Program-made: the position numbers and the translations under genes
NCBI RefSeq assembly: GCF_003633685.1
Contig: NZ_RBKT01000001.1
Location: 248,001 to 312,000 of the forward strand
Origin: Micromonospora pisi
GTDB lineage: Bacteria; Actinomycetota; Actinomycetes; Mycobacteriales; Micromonosporaceae
DNA length: 64,000 bases
Direction: 5' to 3'
Shown here: in pieces, positions 18,044-24,808 of the stretch
Layout of the letters: every line of letters begins with the position of its first letter
How positions within the stretch are numbered: position 1 is the stretch's first letter
The notes under the pieces: generated by a model
What the model was told of the DNA's origin: nothing
What the model saw: the letters and a program-made list of their open reading frames with translations, nothing else
Databases searched by the model: none

Positions 18044-18462
18044 CCGACAAGGCCGCCACCGCAGAAACCAGGCAGGACCGCTTCGAGCGTGGCATGAAGG
18101 TGCTCACCGAAATCGACGGCCCAGCCGGCCAGCGGGTCATCGACTCCCTCGCCGACATCTCGCCCGAACTCGGCCACCAGGTCGTCGCCTGGGGGTTCGG
18201 CGACATATACCAGCGTCCCGGCTTGGCTCCCCGGGACCGGCAGCTGGTCACCCTCGGGATGCTCACCGCCCTCGGCGGCTGCGAACCCCAACTGGAGGTG
18301 CACATCAACGCCGCCCTCAACGTCGGGCTCGCCCCGGAAGAGATCATCGAAGCACTGCTGCACTCCGCGGTCTACTGCGGTATGCCCAAAGCCGTGAATG
18401 CCACCTTCGCCGCCAAGAGGGTCTTCGCCGAACGTGGGCTGCTCCCGGTCAAAACTCGATAG
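18040..18462 (+). CDS. Carboxymuconolactone decarboxylase (CMD) family protein
   Basis: 140 residues, a single CMD domain: APRDRQLVTLGMLTALGGCEPQLEVHI followed by EEIIEALLHSAVYCGMP, the family's conserved motif. Members include gamma-carboxymuconolactone decarboxylase and AhpD-like peroxidase partners. The AhpD CxxC pair is absent (single Cys in GGCEPQ), so an AhpD role is unlikely. No protocatechuate genes are nearby. Likely expressed from the MerR promoter with the preceding gene. Confidence 0.85.
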   Translation: MTDKAATAETRQDRFERGMKVLTEIDGPAGQRVIDSLADISPELGHQVVAWGFGDIYQRPGLAPRDRQLVTLGMLTALGGCEPQLEVHINAALNVGLAPEEIIEALLHSAVYCGMPKAVNATFAAKRVFAERGLLPVKTR

Positions 18463-18727
18463 ACGAAACGCCGTCCCGGGCAGCCACCAGGAGAGCACGG
18501 TTGAGACCGGCGGGCGTTACCTGGTCCGGCACCAGGTCGCGAGGGACGAGCATGGATGGCCGCCCGACCCTCGGGCCGGGGCGGCGACCTACCGACCGGA
18601 GCGTCCCCGGCGCACCATCAGGCGGCAAAACGCCGTCGCGTCGGAGGCGCCCGGTCTGGAATGCTTCGCGCATCGGCGGGTGCTCCGGAGGGTGCTCCGC
18701 ACCATCCTGTGGTGACGGGAAACGACG

Positions 18728-19312
18728 ATGGCACCGCTGCGCCAGATCCGCGCCGACTTCGACGCGCACACCATCGTGGTCTACCAGGCATATTCACCGA
18801 CGGTGGCGAGGGCCGCCGTGACGGCCGGGCGGTTCGTGGCGCCGTTCTCGTTCACCCGGATGACCTGGATCAAGCCGTCGTTCCTGTGGCTCATGCATCG
18901 CAGCAACTGGGCCCGCAAAGCCAACCAGGAACAGATCCTCGCCGTACGGATCACCCGCCAGGGATGGGAGCGGGCGCTGTCCCGGGCGGTCCCGACCACG
19001 CCTGGCAGCGGAGACGGCGGGCGGGGCGAGGATCTGGCCGATGCCGCCGTACACGTGCAGTGGGATCCTGAGCGGTCGCTGCGCGGTGCGGCTCTGAACC
19101 ACTACAGCATCCAGGTCGGTATCGGGCGCGAGCTGATCCGCGAGTACGCCGAGCAGTGGGTGACCGGGATCGACGACCTGACCCCCCGCGTACGCCGGAT
19201 GGCGGAGTTGCTCGGTCAGGGACGGAGTGCGCAGGCACAGCGGCTGCTGCCGCCGGAACGGGTCTATCCCCTCTCCCCGCCCCTCGCCGCCGCTGTTCAG
19301 GCCGACCGCTGA
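18728..19312 (+). CDS. DUF4291 family protein
   Basis: 194 residues. The stretches IRADFDAHTIVVYQAYSP and FSFTRMTWIKPSFLWLMHRS are the conserved core of DUF4291, a family found in bacteria and fungi with no settled function known to me. Conserved Arg, Asp, Tyr, Lys and His suggest an enzyme. There is no signal peptide or membrane segment. It stands alone on the plus strand after 265 bases with no recognisable feature, and its 3' end overlaps by 16 bases the end of the decayed dehydrogenase on the other strand. Confidence 0.82.
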   Translation: MAPLRQIRADFDAHTIVVYQAYSPTVARAAVTAGRFVAPFSFTRMTWIKPSFLWLMHRSNWARKANQEQILAVRITRQGWERALSRAVPTTPGSGDGGRGEDLADAAVHVQWDPERSLRGAALNHYSIQVGIGRELIREYAEQWVTGIDDLTPRVRRMAELLGQGRSAQAQRLLPPERVYPLSPPLAAAVQADR

Positions 19313-19551
19313 GAGAGCTTCACGACGTTCGCGAGCGGTTCGCCCGCCGCGTACCGTCGGACCTGGTCGACCAGCAGCCGGCGAGCCCGGGGCGCCAACG
19401 CGGCTGTCAGGCCGCCGACGTGCGGACTGATCAGGACGTTCGGCGCGGACCACAGCGGATGGTCGACGGGCAGCGGCTCGGGTTCGGTGACGTCCAGGGC
19501 AGCGTGCAGCCGACCCGCGTTGAGCTCCGCGAGCCCGGCAACAGCGGGCGC
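19297..19551 (-). pseudogene. C-terminal remnant of D-2-hydroxyacid dehydrogenase
   Basis: The minus strand encodes about 83 residues that match only the C-terminal end of NAD-dependent D-isomer-specific 2-hydroxyacid dehydrogenases: LNAGRLHAALDVTEPEPLP, then HPLWSAPNVLISPHVGG with the catalytic His, and RRYAAGEPLANVV. The frame begins right after the stop codon of the ABM gene, with no start codon, so the N-terminal substrate and nucleotide-binding parts are gone. The rest was probably lost in a deletion that joined the fragment to the ABM gene. Confidence 0.75.
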
Positions 19552-19554
19552 ACC

Positions 19555-19854
19555 TCACACGCCGAGACCGCCGACCACTGTCACTTCCTGGCTGGTGAAC
19601 TCACCCGTGAGCATCGGCATGGCCTGGCTGATCGCCGCCTTGGTCTCGGGGAGCGCAAGGGAGGCGGCGTGCATCTCCTTGCTCTGCCACACCTCGCTCA
19701 CCCAGATCGTGACGTCGTCCGTGTCCGAGACGCTCACGACGTAGAGATCACATCCCACCTGGCGTAGGCCCTCGACACCGCTCAGCAGGATGTTCACGAC
19801 ATCAGCGCGGTGGCCCGGCTTGGTCTTCATCGATCCGATGTATCCGTACGACAC
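19555..19854 (-). CDS. Antibiotic-biosynthesis-monooxygenase (ABM) fold protein
   Basis: 99 residues, the typical size of a ferredoxin-like ABM domain: MKTKPGHRADVVNILLSG opening, VSVSDTDDVTIWVSEVWQSKEMHAASL core with the conserved Trp. Family members are cofactor-free quinol monooxygenases or heme-degrading enzymes; the exact reaction cannot be assigned. It sits between the dehydrogenase remnant and a DLH hydrolase gene on the same strand. Confidence 0.84.
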   Translation of the reverse strand: MSYGYIGSMKTKPGHRADVVNILLSGVEGLRQVGCDLYVVSVSDTDDVTIWVSEVWQSKEMHAASLALPETKAAISQAMPMLTGEFTSQEVTVVGGLGV

Positions 19855-19905
19855 GACAACTCCCCGTCAGCCTGGTCAGGTCGGAGGCCACACGTCTCGG
19901 CGGTG

Positions 19906-20652
19906 TCACCGACCGCCGAAGAACGACAGCGCCTCGTTCAACGCAAGGTCGGTGAGGACCGGGTCGTGTCGAGCACCGACGTCGCGCATGAACGCGTGCT
20001 CGCCGCCGGCGTAGACGTGTAGTTCGAGGTCGTCCAAACCGGCGGCGTAGAGGGCGGAGATGATCTGGGCCCGTGCGTCGGCGGGCACATGCGGATCCCG
20101 GGAGCCGAAAACAATCATCAGCCGGCCACGGATACTCGCGGCGCGGGCGAGCGATCCCGCATCGGCGTCGGCGCCCAGGGCACCGTTCTGTAGTCCGGTC
20201 GGGTAGAAGCACACGGTGGCGGCCACCCGAGGGTCGAGCGCGGCCCGGAACGCCAGGTGACCGCCGAGGCAGAATCCCACCGCGAGCAGCGTGGTGATGT
20301 CGCTGCGCTGCTCCATGAAGTCCAGCACCGCGACGCGGTCCGCGTCGAACTGGTCGGTCGTGGTGCCGGCGGCAGCCTCGAGGCCGGCCTGTTTGCCGGC
20401 GTCGTCGAACTCCAACGCGACACCGGCCAGCTCACCGCGTGGGTAGATCTCGGGTACGCAGACGACGTATCCGGCCGACGCCAGGCGCCGGGCCGTACGC
20501 AGTGTCGACTCGGTCAACTGGAAGATGTCGGTGTACAACAGCACGCCCGGCCACGGGCCCTCGCCGACCGGGCTGAGCACCACCGAGCGGATCTCACAGT
20601 CGGGTGCCGGCACCAGCACCTCGTCCTCACGCAACTTCACGTGCAGGGACAA
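19906..20652 (-). CDS. Dienelactone hydrolase family protein
   Basis: 248 residues, alpha/beta hydrolase without signal peptide. GFCLGG carries the nucleophilic Cys, SRDPHVP the Asp and GGEHAFM the His, the DLH triad, at usual spacing. The insert GRLAG-type cap is ordinary. DLH enzymes hydrolyse dienelactones in aromatic degradation or carboxyl esters more broadly. With ABM, CMD and VOC genes near, a role in small-ring or aromatic catabolism is possible but unproven. Confidence 0.86.
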   Translation of the reverse strand: MSLHVKLREDEVLVPAPDCEIRSVVLSPVGEGPWPGVLLYTDIFQLTESTLRTARRLASAGYVVCVPEIYPRGELAGVALEFDDAGKQAGLEAAAGTTTDQFDADRVAVLDFMEQRSDITTLLAVGFCLGGHLAFRAALDPRVAATVCFYPTGLQNGALGADADAGSLARAASIRGRLMIVFGSRDPHVPADARAQIISALYAAGLDDLELHVYAGGEHAFMRDVGARHDPVLTDLALNEALSFFGGR

Positions 20653-20714
20653 TACCGGTGCGAGACTACCGGCCGGTCCTGGCCGCGCTGATTCGCTGCG
20701 ATGTTCGCCGCCGG

Positions 20715-21440
20715 TCAGTGGTGCTCGGGCGGGGCGACCCGGGCGTCGGACTGGTTCGAGCGCCGCAGTGCGTCGGCGACGAAACCGTTGGCTTTCAACT
20801 CCTCGACGAGATCCCGGAGGAACCGTACGGTCTCGGGTCTCCGACTCTTCGTCGTCCCCACCGCCTGCTGGATCTGCATGAACCGGTCCTCGATCAGCCT
20901 GAACTCGGGATGGGTCGCGACGAACTCGGTCATCGGTTGTCTGATGCCGGCCGCCACCTCCAGGCCCTGGACCAGGAACTCGTCGACCCCTTCCTCGCCT
21001 CGCACCACGGTCGCGTGTTGGAGAGTGCGGGAGAGGAACAGGTCGTAGGCGGATCCTCGCTTGACGCCGATCCGTACTCCCGGGTGGTCGACGTCGGCGG
21101 GCCTGCTGACGGCCGAGTCCCGGGCCACCACGAAGACACCCTCGATCACGACGTACGGTGCGGTGAAGGCGACCTCGGCCGCACGCGCGGGCTCGATGGC
21201 GAGAAAGCAGATGTCGGCCCGACCGGAGGTCATCGCCTCGTACGACTTGCGCGCCGCGTCGAAGCAGACGAGTTCCACCGGAAGGTGCAGTCGCGCACTG
21301 ACCTCCCGCGCGATGTCCACCGTGACGCCGGCCGGCGCCGCCGGCGTTCCCTGGGCCAGAACCGGATTACCCAGATTGATGGAAGCCCGCAGGACGCCCT
21401 CGGGGGCCAGATCCTCCGCGATGGCGCCATTTATGATCAT
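20715..21440 (-). CDS. Solute-binding-protein-like domain without signal peptide
   Basis: 241 residues from the ATG at 21440. Upstream in-frame sequence lies antisense to the VOC gene and is not used. The whole protein is an SBP family 3 (PBPb) domain: VLRASINLGNPVLAQ, GVTVDIAREVSARLHLPVE, ADICFLAIEPARAAEVAFTAPYV. It lacks a signal peptide and lipobox, so it probably stays in the cytoplasm, and no ABC genes are near. Such free-standing domains may be binding sensors. TTATAT 12 bases before the ATG resembles a -10 box, so the message may be nearly leaderless. Confidence 0.78.
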   Translation of the reverse strand: MIINGAIAEDLAPEGVLRASINLGNPVLAQGTPAAPAGVTVDIAREVSARLHLPVELVCFDAARKSYEAMTSGRADICFLAIEPARAAEVAFTAPYVVIEGVFVVARDSAVSRPADVDHPGVRIGVKRGSAYDLFLSRTLQHATVVRGEEGVDEFLVQGLEVAAGIRQPMTEFVATHPEFRLIEDRFMQIQQAVGTTKSRRPETVRFLRDLVEELKANGFVADALRRSNQSDARVAPPEHH

Positions 21441-21503
21441 GACCTCGAGCATATAACAACTGCGGTTCGCGAATGGTAACCGCAGCCCCCGTAGCATGGC
21501 GGC

Positions 21504-21845
21504 ATGGACGTCGACCTCTTCGCGGGAATACCGGTCAGCAACTACCTCGCCGCGCTGGCCTGGTACGAGAGGTTGTTCGGCGCTCCGCCAGCGTTCCTTC
21601 CGAACGACACCGAAGCGGTGTGGCAACTCGCCGAACACCGGTTCGTGTTCATCGAACACCGGCCTGACCATGCCGGTCACGCCATGCACACCATCTTCGT
21701 CGGTGACTTCGATACCGTGGTGGCCGAGATAGCCGGGCGAGGGCTGGAGCCGACAAAGAGTGAGACGTACGCGAACGGCGTACGAAAGGCCACCTATGTC
21801 GATCCCGACGGAAACGAGATCGGGTACGGCGGCGCCCCACTCTGA
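21504..21845 (+). CDS. VOC (glyoxalase-like) family protein
   Basis: 113 residues, two beta-alpha-beta-beta-beta modules: IPVSNYLAALAWYERLFG opening and ATYVDPDGNEIGYGG ending, the common VOC signature with a C-terminal metal-type Glu. Used in dioxygenases, glyoxalases and resistance proteins; single-domain members of this size often dimerise. Divergent from the SBP-like gene with a 63-base shared promoter region. Confidence 0.83.
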   Translation: MDVDLFAGIPVSNYLAALAWYERLFGAPPAFLPNDTEAVWQLAEHRFVFIEHRPDHAGHAMHTIFVGDFDTVVAEIAGRGLEPTKSETYANGVRKATYVDPDGNEIGYGGAPL

Positions 21846-22187
21846 TCGGAAACCAGCCCACGACAAGATCTGTCACTGCTGGCAGCACACTGTTGGTTCC
21901 TCGGTCACCAGCTCAATCAACTCGCGCGCAAGCTTGCGGTTGTGCCGCCACGATTGTTGTCGTCGGCGATCGACCCCGGACGGAGCGAATACCCGCATGA
22001 AACGGGGTGCTTCTGCTTCTGACCCATGCCCGGGGACGGGTCGCTGTCACTGTGCGTGAGCGGTGGCCGTCTGGTACGCGAGGCTGGACATATGCGACCT
22101 CACCCGTAATTCTGGCCATGGTCTTGATCTGAACCAAAGTTGAGGTTTTACCTTGTTCTCAAGCATTCGCCATCGAAGGTAGCCCAC
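21846..22187. promoter_or_regulatory. Intergenic region with candidate MarR-site near 22140-22162
   Basis: No gene is supported. Just before the MarR-like gene TTGAG (22140-22144) and CTCAA (22158-22162) form an inverted repeat, and inside it AGGTTTTACCT (22143-22153) is a second short palindrome. The arrangement fits an autoregulatory operator but is not proven. The remainder shows nothing. Confidence 0.4.
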
Positions 22188-22652
22188 ATGACGACGCTGC
22201 ACGTGTCCGACGCTGAGCTCGCGGGTCAACCTGCCGCCTATTGGACAGGCGTCGCCTACGAGTCCCTCATCGCCTTCACCCGAGCCCGGCATGCCGAACT
22301 CGGGTTCACTCAGCCCCAGTTCTGGCTGCTGCGCAACCTCTCCAAGAACGACCTCCTGCCCGACGGCGGCGGGATGACCGTTCCTGAGCTTCAGCGGGCG
22401 ATGAGCTCGTATCTCAGGGCCGAAGACGATCTGGACGTCGAAGCGGAGGCTCTGCTGGAGCGCGGGTGGCTGACCCGCGACGAGCAAGGAAAGCTATGGA
22501 TCACCAAAGCGGGGGAAGATGCCCGTGTCAGCCTCAAACAGCATGCGCCGGCGATCCGGGCCCGCATCCACAGGGGCATCGACGACGCGGACTATGTCAC
22601 GACTCTCGAGGTTCTTCGGCAGCTCATACTGAACACCGGTGGCTCGGTGTAG
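22188..22652 (+). CDS. Winged-helix (MarR-type) regulator
   Basis: 154 residues from the ATG at 22188, nine bases after GAAGG; an in-frame ATG 48 bases upstream lies inside the inverted repeat. N-terminal helix, HTH region MTVPELQRAMSSYLRAEDDLDVEAEALLERGWL and wing DEQGKLWITKAGEDARV match a MarR-like winged helix. The target is unknown; the inverted repeats at its 5' end suggest autoregulation. Confidence 0.8.
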   Translation: MTTLHVSDAELAGQPAAYWTGVAYESLIAFTRARHAELGFTQPQFWLLRNLSKNDLLPDGGGMTVPELQRAMSSYLRAEDDLDVEAEALLERGWLTRDEQGKLWITKAGEDARVSLKQHAPAIRARIHRGIDDADYVTTLEVLRQLILNTGGSV

Positions 22653-22874
22653 TGAGTTCCAACCGATCGCTTCCCCGTGGGGGCAGCCATCCTCCTGGCG
22701 GGCGAGTTCCGGGGCTGTTTCCATTTCCCGTGTGACGGTGGGGAAGCGCTGTCGTTTGGTGAGGCTGTCTCGTCGGCGTGCTTCCCGCAGCACGTGTGGC
22801 TGCCCGCGTCTGTTACTCGTCGAGAGCCCTCGGCGTTGCGGGTGAGGACGGTCAATGGCAGAAGCGCCGGAGCG

Positions 22875-23609
22875 TCACCGATGCGGGCCTTGCGGAGCAC
22901 GGCGCTCGTCGTAGCCGCTGGACTCCTGGAGGGTCTGTGACGCCTGGGCCTCCGCGACGTCCAGCCAGCGCCGGTACCAGCGGGCGAACCCCACCCGCGA
23001 ACCGTCGTCGTCGAGCAGCGGCCGGAACCCGCCCTCCTCGGCGGTGTCGTCAGCCCACACCTGGCCCCGTGCCGGCCCGCTGACCACCAACGCATCCCGC
23101 AGCGCGCATCCCTGGTGAGACAGGTACAGCAATCCGATCGAATGTTCAGGACGGAAGACGACCGTGTCGTGCTGCTCCCAGTAGGCGTCCTCGGCCGCGT
23201 TGAACGCCTCCACCGAGTCGTAGCCCTCCTCGTCGGGCGGCTCGGGCAGATCATCGGCCGGATTGAACGCCTCGGTGGCCGGAAAGGGCTGGGCCAGTGT
23301 GTCCAGGTCGGTGAGGTCGGCGCCGTCGCCCTCCCAGCGCCATCGGCCGTCCACCCGGCGCACCGGAAAGAGCCCGTACGCCGGACCGGCGCCGCCGCGA
23401 CCCACCGTCCGCAGGAACGACCGGTACTCGTCCGGCAGCTCCACCCGCAGTTGCGCCTCCACCTCTGCCAGCTCCTCGGCGCTCAGCGGCGGCTCAAGAC
23501 TCCATCGGTGACTTGTGGAACCGGCGACCGTTGCGGCACCGGTTTTGCCGGCGAGGTGTGCGAGCCGATCGCGTACATCTGACCAGTCGGAGTGCGTCAC
23601 GGCAGGCAC
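22875..23609 (-). CDS. SMI1/KNR4 family protein
   Basis: About 244 residues from a GTG at 23609 (a GTG at 23600 is also possible; neither has a strong ribosome site). The domain opens LEPPLSAEELAEVEAQLRVELPDEYRSFL with VGRGGAGPAYGLFPV after it, the hallmark of SMI1/KNR4 (SUKH) proteins. Some SUKH proteins are immunity proteins for polymorphic toxins, many are orphans. No toxin gene with which it could pair is seen here; the gene before it on the same strand is a methyltransferase. Acidic C-terminal half. Confidence 0.82.
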   Translation of the reverse strand: MPAVTHSDWSDVRDRLAHLAGKTGAATVAGSTSHRWSLEPPLSAEELAEVEAQLRVELPDEYRSFLRTVGRGGAGPAYGLFPVRRVDGRWRWEGDGADLTDLDTLAQPFPATEAFNPADDLPEPPDEEGYDSVEAFNAAEDAYWEQHDTVVFRPEHSIGLLYLSHQGCALRDALVVSGPARGQVWADDTAEEGGFRPLLDDDGSRVGFARWYRRWLDVAEAQASQTLQESSGYDERRAPQGPHR

Positions 23610-23658
23610 AGTAACGCAGCGGTCGGACCTCGGGCCGGCGGCCACCGCCCGGTGCCGC

Positions 23659-24432
23659 TCACACCTGCGCGGTGACGAGATAGAAGGTGAACCCGGCGAG
23701 CAGGGGCCCGCTCTCGAGGCGCTGAAGCCAACTCCGGACAGCCGTCTCGTCCAGTTCTCCCGCCTGGACCGCACGAGCCGAGTTGCGCCGTAACCCGAGA
23801 ATCTGGTCGGCCGTGCCGAAGTCCCGGAACACCACGGCGATGGCTTCGACTGATCGGACCTGGAAGCCGGCGTACGTCGACAGCCGGACCAGCTCGCGGC
23901 CGATCGTCGGGTTACGCACCTGCCCCGCTACGAACCGGGCGAAGCCCCGACTGGTACGCAGGTCCTCGTCGGCGACGGCGATCGTGTCCCAGTCCGGTTC
24001 CGCCATGCCGAACACGCCTCCCGGGCGCAGCACGCGACGGACCTGCGCCATCGCCCGCGCGGGGTCGTCCAGATGTTGCAGGACCCGGTCCACCCTGGCC
24101 CGGTCCACGCCGGCGTCGGTCAACGGCAGGTCATGGACGTCGCCCGCCCGCAGCTCGACGTTGGACCGGGCGGCGAGCCGGCGTCCGGCCTCGGCCAGCA
24201 TCCGGACGTCCCGGTCCACGCCGATGACCGAGCCGTCCGCGCCGACCGCGTCAGCCAGACTCGCCAGGTCGGTTCCCGGGCCACAACCGATGTCGGCCAC
24301 CGTGTGCCCGGGCCGTACGTCGAGTGCGTCGACGAAGCGCTGCTTGTAGGCGAGGCCGACGGGGGTGCGAGCGGCCGTGTCCATGTACGTGATCGGGTCC
24401 GGCGCGGCCGTTGCCTCGGTGAGTTGACTCAT
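23659..24432 (-). CDS. Class I SAM-dependent methyltransferase
   Basis: 257 residues from the ATG at 24432. Motif I VADIGCGPGTDLASLA, motif II GVDRDVRM, post-I ELRAGDVHDLPL and the VLRPGGVFGMAEPDWDT segment form a complete Rossmann methyltransferase. The substrate is unknown; the closest style is UbiE/Methyltransf_11, small-molecule acceptors. Followed by the SMI1/KNR4 gene after about 50 bases on the same strand. Confidence 0.85.
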   Translation of the reverse strand: MSQLTEATAAPDPITYMDTAARTPVGLAYKQRFVDALDVRPGHTVADIGCGPGTDLASLADAVGADGSVIGVDRDVRMLAEAGRRLAARSNVELRAGDVHDLPLTDAGVDRARVDRVLQHLDDPARAMAQVRRVLRPGGVFGMAEPDWDTIAVADEDLRTSRGFARFVAGQVRNPTIGRELVRLSTYAGFQVRSVEAIAVVFRDFGTADQILGLRRNSARAVQAGELDETAVRSWLQRLESGPLLAGFTFYLVTAQV

Positions 24433-24529
24433 CCACCCAGCCAAGCAGGCCACCGGGTGCGTCGGGTGAAGAGGCTGTGCAGATCCGGCGCAGGTTCACG
24501 CGCCCTGGCGGGAAGATCGGAGGCGTGGA

Positions 24530-24545
24530 TTGTTCACGTGAACAA
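24530..24545. promoter_or_regulatory. 16-bp perfect palindrome
   Basis: TTGTTCACGTGAACAA is a perfect 16-base palindrome between the divergent methyltransferase and GH127 genes, about 100 bases from the former's start and 260 from the latter's. It looks like an operator for a dimeric repressor; the protein is not identified. Confidence 0.55.
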
Positions 24546-24729
24546 GCCGTTCCTTTCCGAACCGAGGGCCGGGCATTCGGACCGGGATCGGCGGACCGAT
24601 GACACCATCTGTGAGTGCGCACCTGAGGTTCAGATGGAACGAGCTTCAGCAGGTGTCCAACGACGTACGTCGAAGTTCCGACAGGTGTTCGGTGGGCGTA
24701 CGCATCGATCGCACTAGGTTGCTGGAAAC

Positions 24730-24778
24730 AAGCGCTTAACACAGGTGATGTCTAACCGACATCGATGTTAGCGCTAAC
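24730..24778 (+). promoter_or_regulatory. Operator cluster before GH127 gene (LacI-type)
   Basis: Three symmetrical elements lie within 80 bases of the GH127 start: AAGCGCTT (24730-24737), GATGTC-TAACC-GACATC (24747-24763) and GTTAGCGCTAAC (24767-24778, perfect). The last has the CG-centred form typical of LacI-family operators that control sugar genes in actinobacteria. No LacI gene is in this window. Confidence 0.65.
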
Positions 24779-24808
24779 TACACACCCACCGAGTTCAGGG
24801 GGTAGACA

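Noticed and set aside
21441-21866. N-terminal extension of the SBP-like protein
   Set aside because: It lies opposite the VOC gene, and no signal or conserved domain is encoded in it.
22639-22845. Arg/Ser-rich frame after the MarR gene
   Set aside because: Low-complexity shadow translation with no ribosome site; no relation to any family or transposase is visible.
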